Shown piece by piece: positions 9,130 to 18,999 of a DNA stretch of 22,364 bases. The notes below the pieces were generated by a model. The model did no database searches. It was given only the letters and a program-made list of their open reading frames with translations, and was not told where the DNA came from. A program made the translations under genes and the position numbers. Source of the DNA: Eimeria necatrix (lineage: Eukaryota > Apicomplexa > Conoidasida > Eucoccidiorida > Eimeriidae); contig NW_013654474.1 in assembly GCF_000499385.1 (NCBI RefSeq), positions 1 to 22,364 on the forward strand, in the 5' to 3' direction. Each line of letters starts with the position of its first letter. Position 1 is the first letter of the stretch.

Positions 9130-9779
9130 TTTCCGCATCAGCATAATGCATGAAAGGCAGTAGATGGGGCTGCAGCAACGGCGAACACCACCTACGTGAA
9201 ATCTTTGCACAAGTGCTATGCATGACACTGGAATTCGAGCTAGCGTTCCCACTTGCAGGGTTGTTGCACACATTTTTTTGCGTAGCAGGATCAAATAATT
9301 CAAACCATTTTTGCCTTTGCACATTCGTTGTTAGTAGTACACAAGAGGCGCGTGTCGCGTCAAACGCATTGTGTGAGATTTTTTTTTGAAGTCGTCAACA
9401 TCCCAGGAACATTAAACGCGTGTCGTGTTCCTGGGCTCAATGGAGCAGCAAGCCTTTCACAGCACGTGAATCCCGAACCAAGTGCAGCGCCAATATGCAC
9501 GCGATTCGTTACAAGCGTTTGTTATGTTAAAACGCCACTACTTTGCGCCACTTCTATTAGGGGAATGCTGTACAAACAACGCTGCGTCGCCTTGAAACAT
9601 ATAAGCAGCTTGGCATCTCCATAGCGGCCATTTGCAAACTATGGTTCCCCACATAACGCGTTAACCATTGAAATGCCAAACGCATCTGCACAATCGTCAG
9701 ACTGTTGCACTGTGGAGATGCACTTCCTGTTCATTCGTATAAAAGCTTAATGCACTAATGGTGCCCAAGAGCGCTTGAC
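9130..9779. repeat. Large repeat, copy C, near-identical part
   Basis: This is a direct repeat of 8244-8911, beginning 887 bp downstream of it. The high-identity stretch ends after GAGCGCTTGAC (8901-8911 in B, 9769-9779 in C). From that point copy C reads CACGCCCTGTAGCTTGCAAA, matching the 7291 region of copy A instead. The short frames here (for example 9328-9624 plus and 9150-9389 plus) mirror those in copy B but with frame differences at the T-tract, so they are not evidence of a gene. Confidence 0.95.
9402..9435. repeat. 10 bp stem inverted repeat in copy C
   Basis: This is identical to the stem of copy B: CCCAGGAACA at 9402-9411 and TGTTCCTGGG at 9426-9435. It follows a run of nine T at 9379-9387. 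Confidence 0.8.
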
Positions 9780-10345
9780 GCACGCCCTGTAGCTTGCAAA
9801 TTGTTCGGGTGCAGTTAAGTTTCCTGGGAAAAAAGCCATATTGTAGTAGGTTGGGCGTTGAAATCGTTTGTTGGGCAATTTCGACTGACGGAAGGATTAG
9901 GCATTCCCCTAGTGAGTGCGGCACCCGAGAGCCCCTTCAAATGCAAGAATTAACTGACGCTCAAAGCGAATGTTTAATGTTCAACCGCCGTACCAAATGT
10001 CTTCATAGAAAAAGACGAATATCTGCGTACTGCGAGGCGTATACAAGCCTCAGAGTAGAGAAATGCGTACATATTTGTTTCAAGGACTCTAGCACTTTGT
10101 AAGACTTTTGCTCGGCATGAAGGCGCGCGCTAACAACCGCTCAGCGGCAGTATGCCACGTAGACTAGAAGGGCTGTGATATAGCTGTGATAGAGCCTCTA
10201 CTCACGAGAAGGCATGCCGTAGCGGTGCACTCTTGCAATAAAGTCATTCCATAAGGCATTACACATGAACGGTCCATGACACACCTCTGGAAGAATCGGT
10301 CTAGGTAAAATAAGGTACTTTTCGTCTTATAATGCTGCAAGCTCG
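9780..10345. repeat. Third partial copy of the large repeat
   Basis: This segment aligns with 7291-7850 at a nearly constant offset of about 2490 bp. Anchors are CACGCCCTGTAG (exact 12-mer, 7291 and 9781), AATGCAAGAATTAA/AATGCAAGAATGAA (about 9951 against 7421), GGACTTTGGC/GGACTCTAGC (7592 against 10085), the ATGCC(A/G)TAG block (7724 against 10214), and TTTATTGTGCTG/CTTATAATGCTG (7833 against 10326). It also matches 14361-14530, for example in the GTGCAAGAGTTAA-like word. Beyond 10345 homology is not clear. Confidence 0.65.
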
Positions 10346-11599
10346 CTGAAGAAAAAGGCGAGATGCCACGTATGAAGCACGTGTAAAGCATGCGTTGAGA
10401 TTTTGTTCATACTGCTGTGTAAAGTAGCAACTACTGGAAACGTGGGCACCTAGAGAAAAGGACGATGCCTTAATGAAGCAAGACACATGGAAAAACATTG
10501 ATCTGTAAATGATCTGTAAGTTGATTCGGTACATGATCCTCGTAAAAGATACAGTGGACATAAGGCAACGCACTCGGTAAAGCTCTCCGCACCAGTTGTG
10601 TGGAATACTTGTGGCTCTAGTCCATTTGCTTTCCCCGCCGTTGGCGTTCTTACAAGCTATTTATTAACAGTATCGCCATCATCACTTCTAAGAAACACCC
10701 AAGCATGACCCGAAGCCGCTAGTCACTTGAAACAACGCATGAGTGCCGAGTTGTATTGAGGAATCTTGCATGTGTGGACGCAATCGCATATAAACTCGTT
10801 TTGGATGCGTTTACGTGACGTATAACGAAGGCACCGCCTGGATTCTATAATGGGTGTATACTGATCTTCTACCAAACTCAATTGGAGTGCAAAACAAGGA
10901 TTTGTTACGCTATATAGAAGCAAAGGAGTGAGCTCTACTCAATGGCCTCAGGATCCATGAGGCAATGGAAGAAACGCACAACCTACCACGCGACGCTTAA
11001 AGCTAAGGACCAAGTAGCTCAAAAAAACTTTAACAATTATTTTCTTTGCATCTCTCTTCAAATAATTTGCAAGTGCTACCTTCGAAAACTGTTGACAAGT
11101 CATGTTTCACATAATTTTGCTCATTCGCCTGAAAACATGATCTTCGCATTTTCACCAATCGCGTGCGTCGAAGCGCATTTAGTATTTCGCATTACACCAA
11201 CTGAGATACGCAGTTATGATGCTGCTAAGTGCCATTCTGTACGGCCTACATTCTCCAGATCGTCATGAAGAAAAGTTTTGTCATCACACATCTGCAATGG
11301 TGCCCATATTCGTGCCATTAGACCGTCGCCTTAAAGGTAAAAGAGAAATCCAAAGCTCTAAAGCTCGAAAACTGCATAGAATATGATTTAAAAGGGCTTC
11401 TTCTAATCGTCCGGCATATGCTATGCGTTTCGGAAGCATAGTCGCAAGAGGCCCACTTTCTAGAAATAGCAGCTGCTTCTGCAGTAATGATTCTTTCTTG
11501 GTTTCTGTAGCCTGAAGGCCAGCGTTAAATTTGAGTTAGCTTCCACTATGTGGGAAAAAGCTTTCTATACGGATATTTCCTTGAAAAGCTGCTGTACGC
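10346..11599. other. No recognisable gene or clear repeat
   Basis: Open frames here (the longest 108 codons, 10942-11268 plus) lack motifs. The region may hold further decayed repeat material, but I could not align it convincingly with anything else in the window. Confidence 0.4.
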
Positions 11600-11665
11600 T
11601 TTGAGGTATTGGCACGCATGCAGGGTTGCTTCGAAGCAACTTTTTTTCGCATTGCTCCAGCTAAC
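11600..11665. repeat. Possible short fragment of the large repeat, with palindrome
   Basis: The order ATGCAGGGTTG...(T)7...CGCATTGCTCC resembles TTGCAGGGTTG...(T)7...GCGTAGCAGG of copy B at 8366-8402. The match is short and may be a fragment or a coincidence. It contains the perfect 16 bp palindrome GTTGCTTCGAAGCAAC (11625-11640) followed by seven T (11641-11647). Confidence 0.35.
11625..11647. other. Perfect palindrome followed by T7
   Basis: GTTGCTTCGAAGCAAC could fold with a 6 bp stem and a UCGA loop, and seven T follow. In form this resembles an intrinsic terminator or the end of a Pol III gene. However, no upstream RNA gene, A/B box or coding region is visible, so I list only the structure and not a terminator call. 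Confidence 0.55.
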
Positions 11666-12309
11666 GCTCATCTTACCATGAAAGTAAAGGTGTATTGGCT
11701 TAAAACAAAATACCTTCAAGCATCATATTTGCACAAGTTGTAAGAATCGAGTACCTTGCGTCTGTAACTGCAGGCGTTCATCACGGGGGAATGTCCTCCT
11801 ATGTTGATATTACCCCATCTACTCACCTTCTATATTCCACTATCTCACTTGTTTGGCGTAAAATACTGCAATGACGATGTTTACGGTGTGCGCATGCATA
11901 AATGTATCAATACTCATGCTGGCTTTTGGTTCTGAAAATTTCTGTATGGTCCCGAAGCCCCATCCACTAGTTAATGGAACTCACATGCAGTGCTGTTGTG
12001 TTGACAGGCGGTCAGCGAATTTGCTGTATAGGCATAATTAAGGCCTACGCATTCTTGAAGATGCCGTCAATAACAGCAATGCCTCTGACGTGGCCAGACG
12101 CAGGGGCTAATTCTACAGCAATGCCACTTTCACTGCCGCACATCTGAAAACGAAGAAAAAACTGCTATGCACATTTTGCTGCCAGTGCTTGCTAGCGCTC
12201 CAAAACGTACATACTGCCACGGGAGGGGGCCAATGATGTGCCAAAGACATGAGCATTCACTTGCGGCTCATCAGAACTTTAACTGGACATTCTTATTTAC
12301 ACATGACGA
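11666..12309. other. No recognisable gene
   Basis: The word ACAGCAATGCC appears twice 42 bp apart (about 12074 and 12116) and again near 13384, which may reflect another weak repeat. Nothing else is supportable. Confidence 0.4.
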
Positions 12310-12865
12310 AACTTGTATAAAATTCAGCACATTTTAAGTGCATTTATTTGTGGGCGAAAATAGAAGTGCAAGCGTCACATATTCGCATATGCACTGATTC
12401 AGTACATACCTAACGAAAAGTAGTACTGGCTTAGCACACAATCGACAGCCGCATGGGCTATGTTTTATCATTTAGAATAAAGGCGTGACACATGCTTACG
12501 TCAATGAAATAAAAAAGACTGAACTACATTATTTGCCGCCTCGCAAGGCATACTTTCTGCGACATTTCGAGAATAACCATTCATTTGCGTGCATGTACAG
12601 CAACGCCCACGATGCATGATCTAACACGCAGAATACAGCATAACAGCGCATTATGCGCCGTTCATGCAAACGTATTTTCCACTATCTGTAACGCAGTACA
12701 CAAACAGCAGCCTCATGGAGTGTGTTTTGTCATTTTAAGTAAAGGCGCAAGTCATGCTAATCTCAACGAAATAAACGAGGGTACGCTTTATTGTTTGTCG
12801 CCTCGCAAGACATACATCCTACAGGATTTTGATATTAATCATGCATTTGTGTAAGCGTATAGCTC
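12310..12865. repeat. Diverged tandem repeat of about 262 bp period
   Basis: The clearest pair is about 12443-12603 against 12705-12865. Anchors at a 262 bp offset are TGTTTTATCATTT/TGTTTTGTCATTT (12461 and 12723), AAAGGCGTGACACATGCT/AAAGGCGCAAGTCATGCT, GAAATAAA, and CGCCTCGCAAG (12538 and 12800) followed by CATAC and later CATTTG(C/T)GT. A partial earlier unit is suggested by ACATTTTAAGTGCATTTATTTGTG at about 12329-12352. An 89-codon plus-strand frame (12585-12854) lies inside, but its register is not maintained in the neighbouring unit. The unit may be related to the 267 bp units at the left end of the window. Confidence 0.7.
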
Positions 12866-13544
12866 CGCAAATACATCCTTGACATATAACACTACGTCTC
12901 CGAAAATCGCGAATTTGTTTTGAAAAAGCACCAGTGGAGCTCTGTCGCACAAAAGACAATACCAGCTCTTCCTGCATTTGAATTCGAATCCTTGCTGCCT
13001 CTCTTACAACCTGGAAATAAGTCTAAACATTCGCTGCCGGCTTCTGAAATCAACTGCCCGCTACATTCGAGATATTTTCGCCATAGCAAAATTTTCGATA
13101 TCAAAGACTAAGACGCCGAAGTATTCTTCAATACATGTTTAAAGCTAGAAATTGATGGCCCGTACCAGCTTTATCACAGAAGATGCTAGTACGCAAAGCT
13201 AAAAAACGGCCACCGCCGCGTTGACGGGAGGGAACTGTCGTCAACCCAAGTCTGGATGCCGTGAGCATATATGCACTGTACACATGTTACTGTGTTTTGC
13301 CCCGAGAGGCAGCATTCATCTTCCGCTGCATGGAACCTACAGCACGCACACTAACGATATGAGACTCTCGCGTTTCCTATCACAGCAATGCCTAACTACG
13401 GCTGGGGGCAAAAGCACATCAGCCTTTGGTTTCAGTTATTACACTGAATCAGGGTCTAGCTCTAAATTTCTGAGTATTTATATTTAATGTCGTTCATTGC
13501 ACCTCACATCCTGCATGACGCGGGGATAACCACTGCTTCATTTG
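12866..13544. other. Spacer before the second large repeat copy
   Basis: No gene is recognised. Overlapping frames on opposite strands (12892-13104 minus and 12920-13111 plus) and an 88-codon plus frame (13221-13487) show no motif. Confidence 0.4.
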
Positions 13545-15088
13545 GAGAATCACACATATAATGACAAAACTTTAATTTCACAAGCCCGTGCGAAGCCTTC
13601 AACACACTTCCTGCACATTTAAAATGCATTTTTGTCAAAAAACTACGAGCTCTCAGATAGCTCATTTTCCACGCGGCCCGCTAAGAAACCATCATTGGAC
13701 CTGAAACATGCGTACACCTAAGCAACCAAGCAGCCACATGATGGACCCCCAAACAAAATCAATGATCAGCAAAAGGTGAAAATAGCCACAAAACATGCTG
13801 TGCAGTTGCGTGCAGCAAGAATATAGCAGATATCAAAATATCATAATAATTAACACTCATTCAGTTCGCTAGTGACATCCAATTCATTGGTAATTAGGCG
13901 ATGCAAACGAGCTGCAGAACGAGGTCCCACGATTTTACTTAGCCAGCGTGCTATTAACTGCTCAAAGACAGGATCGCATCTTCACATTCTTTTTAACTTC
14001 GTAGGCGTCTAACAACGCACCAGCTATGCAAAGAACTTAGAAAGAAACATGCCGCCGCTCATTTGCTCAACAGCCCACTACAGTAGCACACTAACGAGCG
14101 CCGCCGTTAATGAATTTCTAAGCCCGTAAGCGCTTGCTTCAACTGTAGTGTGCTCTTTTGGGAAGCTGCGAAACATCAAGTTCCACAACATACGCTCTAC
14201 AAAATTGTTATTAAAGGCCACGCACGCCAATACCAGCATCTGGCATGGGAAGGGCCTCTTCAATTGCTTCATAGTCTGTGCATCAGATAAAAAAGCAATT
14301 GGAATGTTTACAAAGTAGATCCAAAATGCAGTCATCTAAAATATTGGACCACTTCATCTTACATCCTGCAGAATCAAAAGGGATCTACAATATTTGACCA
14401 ACAACATTATATAGAGTAGTTAGCGTGGCGGCTCGTATTGGACACCTGCATGCTTCTGTCGCACTCGTGAGAGCCAGTGCCCCCCCAGGTGCAAGAGTTA
14501 AAGAGTGACCGACGCCTGACTCAAAATCTGTCAAATAAGCTTTGAGTCAGCTAGTGCTACTCCCCCTATCAAAAGCCGATCTTCTAGTGCTCCCTTGTGA
14601 TCCTGCAAAGATCAATGAGCTGCGCGTATGCTACATGATCAGCGCACTGTAAGAGCTATGCTCTGAGTTTTGTGCATGTGAAACGAAAGGCAAAGCTCTG
14701 TACAGCTTCACAAACGTGCCGAAGAAGACAATCCCATCGCGACGTCAAGTATTCGGGGACTTTGGGTTGGCCAGCAAGCTTGCCGCCTGTCCAGATTACT
14801 TTCCGTTAGCAGGGAGAGTCAGCATTTTGCGAGCTACATGTCAACGAGTACGCTGCCGCCCTCACACAAAAATAGCAAGTGGGCTGCATGAAGGGTCGCA
14901 TCCCTTGACGTGCCATCAAGCGCTGCGTTCGGCTTTAGCTTTGTGTGACTACGTGAAGCTACAAACGCTCCGCTCGCTAAACTGATCAGAGCGAGTTAGC
15001 ACACCTGCATTGGGCTGACTCTCCAGCATCCCGCGAGCGTGAAAATATAGATATTATAAGATATGTAGACATGCCAAGCGGTCACAGC

Positions 15089-15107
15089 CTCCGTGCCATG
15101 CACGGAG
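15089..15107. repeat. Short perfect hairpin
   Basis: CTCCGTGC and GCACGGAG flank a CAT spacer, giving an 8 bp stem with a 3 nt loop. No T-run follows and no gene abuts it. Confidence 0.75.
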
Positions 15108-15605
15108 AGGACTTATTTCAAGAGTTTACTTTGTTTTATCCATGGATAAGATAGTACGGAAGGTTTGTCGCGCGAGTTAAGACTAGGAAGGTATCCAAGT
15201 ACAAGAAAAAGTAGCCGCTGTCACCGCACCGTGGTTGGAACACCGAATGGCACCGACAAATAAATCTCCATTTGAAGTTAAGACGGGATCTATGGAGGAT
15301 ATGGAAACGTCTCAGCTCAAAGCCTCACAAAAGCAACCCTATTTTCTGCGCGAACTCCGAAGAATAAGGCCGCTCTCTGGAAAAAGCTTTGTGGGTTGGA
15401 ACAAGAATACGCGCCTCCTAAATACGCATACGTCTCTCAAGCATCCAGTAACTCAATTACTTGATTTTTAATGGAAATGCAAAGTCTAGCGGGCCGGAAT
15501 AACAAAGCCACATGTATGTGTGCGCGCTGAGCATCAACTGAACCCAAAATTTCCAAGATAATAAGGGGTAAATTCGTTACCTTTCAGTGTTCGCGGCCAT
15601 AAAAA

Positions 15606-15624
15606 TTAGTTGCGTAGCAATTAA
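15606..15624. repeat. Short imperfect hairpin
   Basis: TTAGTTGC (15606-15613) pairs with GCAATTAA (15617-15624) through seven Watson-Crick pairs and one G-U pair, with a 3 nt spacer. It lies near the start of copy E and may be fortuitous. Confidence 0.4.
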
Positions 15625-15689
15625 GGCGGGCCAGAAGATCGAATACTGCCAGGGAATCTCCTGAGTGCAACCAGCGCGGCCTCACAATG

Positions 15690-16620
15690 CAGCAACGCAT
15701 TTACTATCATGGGCCTAGAGCGGTGAAAACCAGCAGTTGGCGCTGCTGCAACCATGGACGCCACCTCTCTAAAACCCGTGCACACGTACAATGGATTATA
15801 CTGAGAATGGAGCAAAGACTTTTGCTTACGATGCCGTTGCATAGCATCTCCTGCCATAGCAGAAACCCAACATCTAAAACAAATTCCAAAAGGCAAGCTG
15901 CGCCTTTCAAAGTTGAGTCAACTTCACAGTGTGAGATTTACACTTTAAAAAGCATCAGCAACCCAGAATAAGCAGGCAAGAGCCATTTTTGAGCGTTTAA
16001 TGGCGCAGCAATGGCACGTAATTTCAACTCCAAGTGCAGCTCCAGCCAAGTTTAAATAAAGATTATTCACTGAAAACATATAAGTGATAAGAAATGGTCC
16101 GCTTCAAATTTCCGCTAGACCTAGCACTGCAATGGCACTGCCTCATTGAGGTCAAGTGCGCTTTATGCAAGCTCCGCTGTGTACCATGGAAATCAATTCA
16201 CAGCAGAGCGTATCCAGGATAATTGTCGCAAATACTGGGGCCTCGCATAGTAAGCGTATCATTGAAATGCCAAAAAGTAAGTCCACAGGAAATAGATCGC
16301 TCCACCTTTCCATATTGTCTGCTCTCAAAAGCAAACAACATTTCAAGAGCAGATAATGTGCTTGCCCCTGCATGCAAGGGCACACGCAAATAAGCCTTTC
16401 AAGCCCACGAGACTACGAGCGCAAACACATAGTCATGAGTGCGGTTGCCCGCTTGTTTCTTCTTCAACATCGTCCGCACTCACAGTCTAAGAAGCACTCA
16501 AACTGTAAATACTAGCCGCTGCTAGTAGTGGCGCCAACCGAACAAATTACATCTGCAGTTGATAGGCTCAGAGTTTTTCACTATCTAGCAGAATCTTAGC
16601 CACCGGCAGGCTTATACATA
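15690..16620. repeat. Diverged large repeat, copy E
   Basis: This block is collinear with copy B (8244-9129). Anchors are CCTCACAATGCAG (15680 against 9107), GACGCCACCT (15748, matching GAACGCCACCT in B), TGTGAGATT (15930 against 8485), CCAAGTGCAGC followed by GCC/TCC, CATTGAAATGCCAAA (15 exact), and GCCAACCGAACAAATTA (17 exact). Most other positions differ, so copies B and C are far closer to each other than to E. An open plus frame (15687-15971) is not kept in copy B. Confidence 0.75.
16510..16527. repeat. Hairpin beside the CCAACCGAAC word, copy E
   Basis: TACTAGC (16510-16516) and GCTAGTA (16521-16527) form a perfect 7 bp stem with a CGCT loop, six bases before the conserved 17 bp word. 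Copy B has an 8 bp stem of unrelated sequence at the homologous place. Confidence 0.75.
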
Positions 16621-18999
16621 ATTTCTAATGCCGCGCTGACCAAAGTGCAGAGACAGAAAGATTTTTCAAAGGCAAAGCAGTCCATAGACGGATAGTTTTC
16701 ATGATTGATGCTTCATACTGCGTTTCCGCAACATTCACATGATGCTTGCAAATATGACGCGTTGGCATAAAAAGGGAAGACCCTCTGATTCCACAAGACA
16801 GAAACCTCGTCCTTAATTCAACGCACTGAGCAGAATGGAATGGTGGCCAAGCGAACCAGCGCTGCCTGAACTTTCCTTTTGATTGTCTCTCATGCTGAGC
16901 ACACAGAAAAAGTGCCTCGCTTGAAAGCATTAATTTATTATCGCGGTGCAGATCTCTGTCACAAGCGTGTACTCACAGAGGAGGCGCTGCCGTTCCCGGT
17001 GAAACCACCACATGTGCAGAAAAGAGATTTCAATGCTCAAACGCAGATTTTTGCATCGCCCTTGATGCGTTTTTGTCTGCCTCCAAACGCGAGCTATTGA
17101 TTGTGTATCATGTCTTGAAACTTTCGATCATGTAGCTGTATATCTTGATTCGATTCCCACAATCCAAATACTTGATTAAAATTGTCGATGCTAACATAAA
17201 ATGGTACGACCAATCAGCTTAAGACATGATTAGAAGTTTGGGTTGCATCCAAAATGCCCATCGCTTTCTCAGTTGTGGAAATCCGAAATACGTATATTAC
17301 CGGCACGTTCGTCGCTTAGCAAGAAAGCATTGCCCGTTGGACGAATACCGTGAAAAACTGCATGATAGTATGGGAACTGTGTGCAGCAGTAGGGAAGTGT
17401 TGCACAACCATATTTATCGCGCATTAGTATAAGGGCAGGACATCTAGCCGAGAGACGCCGTGCCGTACGTCTGCAGCAGCTGCCGAAATATTCGGGAAAA
17501 TCTGACACAATCGTCATATTCATAACTTTGGTACAAACCGGTAAAACATATCTCGCTTCATGAGCAAGAAAATCATCCACTGTGTTTGCATGGTTTTGCC
17601 AATAGACTTTGTATGGAACAGTAATAACTTTTTTCCAGCTGGGAGTACAAATGATCTGATTCGGTAACTCGCAGCCAAAATTGCTGCTTCTGATGCAGGA
17701 ACAATCTTTAAGATTATTGCAATTCACATTGTGCTGTCTGGCAGCTTCGGAGGTACACACTGGAACCGACCGATTGAGGTCAAGTTTGAAGGCATACTTG
17801 TGTACTGCTCACCAACAACAGATAAAGACTAAGAACAATTGGAAAAGCTACCTTTGCGGCTACAGCGGAGAAGACCGACTCTCCGCTCATCCAAAGAAAC
17901 CGGATAGAAAAAAAATTCTTTCTAAGACTACGCACATTCTTGCTCTGTAGAATACGGCAAAGGGACAATTCTGCACTACGCGAGAGTCATTGATGCACTC
18001 CGCAAAAACATACACAGATCACGAGGTGTGGACACAGCTCTGCACAATAGTTGCAAAGAATTTATTGTTGCTTCTAAAATGCAATATAGTCGTTGTTGTC
18101 ATGCTCTAAGCATTGTAGCAGTGTGAGAAAACCATTCAATGCATTCAAGGATCGAGTCATGGCACGCCATGAATATCAAAAAGACAGGCTGCATATATGA
18201 GCTAGCGTGCGCCCAATGTCGTGCTATATTATTTTTGTTTTCCATATTTATTTAACGCCCACTGGGCTATGACTGACTTGATAGTGACAGTAACATGATC
18301 CCATTACGGACCACAGTATCGACATACAAATTGAACCAAATGTGCCTCGAAACGCTCCTGGAAAAAACCATTATGATCTAATGACTATACAGAACCTCAG
18401 GTGAGCTCGTCCGAGCAGTCGAATACTGGCATAAATTTGAAGCCGCCTGCCAAAGTGTAGCATATCACACCAGTGTAAGGTTACTGCTGTGAGTGCAGAG
18501 GGTTGCACATGGCATCAATGTACGGTTACTGTGCTTCACACGAAACTGACCCTCCTAAAGTACTTTCTCGTTTTTTCTAGAGCTTCGGTTTTGTTTCGCG
18601 TGCTCATAAGACTCACGCGCCGATCAGGATACGGCATGATATCTCCTATTTCAGACGGGCATGGTAGGAATGGCTCTAACATTTGAAGTACAGCAGCTTT
18701 TGCATTGTGCGCGATTAGTCCTCCAGAGCAGGCTTTTCAAGACACACTGCCAATGTATTTCAACAATATTTAGCAACAAGCTAGCTTTACGTAATACATT
18801 AAGCACCAAGAACCTATACAAACATGCTGGGCCTTCCGTAAAACGTTTCCGCCCCACGGGGCTTTTTCACTTACGATATATTTTCCAAGGCGACGTCGTC
18901 GCGCCCAGCACATTCGTTCTCACAGCTATTTGTTTTCACACACCGCAGCTAGTACGTTGCACGCTCTTCACAACATTCCCTCTGAAAACTGGTAGAAGT
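16621..18999. other. No recognisable gene or repeat
   Basis: The longest frame is 163 codons on the minus strand (17269-17760). Its product is Cys-rich with no domain I recognise, and a plus-strand frame overlaps it at 17226-17432. It lacks any supporting context, so I do not call it a gene. I see no RNA gene and no repeat shared with the left half. Confidence 0.4.

Larger units (their letters stand above)
13545..15689. repeat. Diverged large repeat, copy D
   Basis: This is the collinear partner of 6470-8243. The offset is about 7.07 kb from 13593 to 14370, rising to about 7.16 kb at 14755 because of a net insertion of roughly 95 bp. The frames here (for example 14078-14335 minus and 14716-14985 plus) have no conserved counterpart in copy A. 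The part from 14900 to 15600 is poorly matched and could contain unrelated inserted DNA. Confidence 0.65.

Noticed and set aside
8263..9624. Paralogous small proteins encoded by copies B and C (for example 8263-8529 and 9150-9389)
   Set aside because: The frames are duplicated simply because the DNA is. They differ in register at the T10/T9 tract, and the diverged copy E does not keep them.
11625..11647. Intrinsic transcription terminator
   Set aside because: The shape fits, but the window looks eukaryotic and no gene or RNA precedes it. It is listed only as a structure.
11990..13395. Possible repeat between about 11990-12110 and 13290-13395 around ACAGCAATGCC
   Set aside because: Only the 11-mer and scattered words match, which is not enough to separate from chance without an alignment score.
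14746..14790. The plus-strand frame reads VFGDFGLASKL, which resembles the DFG segment of a protein kinase
   Set aside because: There is no HRD catalytic loop upstream and no APE-like segment downstream. The homologous place in copy A (7584-7620) reads FGDFG but then diverges to a stop. The similarity is a by-product of the GGGGACTTTGG word.
16363..16388. Hairpin around CCCTGCATGCAAGGG
   Set aside because: Pairing is interrupted by an extra base and unpaired C residues. It is weaker than the listed hairpins and overlaps a TGCATGC word, so it is likely fortuitous.
17099..17165. tRNA-like layout: GATTGTG and CACAATC ends 66 nt apart with a TTCGATTCCC word near the 3' end
   Set aside because: Placing the T-loop on TTCGATT leaves its stem mostly unpaired and moves the acceptor 3' strand off CACAATC. 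No D-arm or anticodon arm of the right size fits.
17269..17760. 163-codon minus-strand frame as a gene
   Set aside because: There is no recognisable domain, and another open frame overlaps it on the opposite strand. This length is within what non-coding DNA of this composition yields in 22 kb over six frames.
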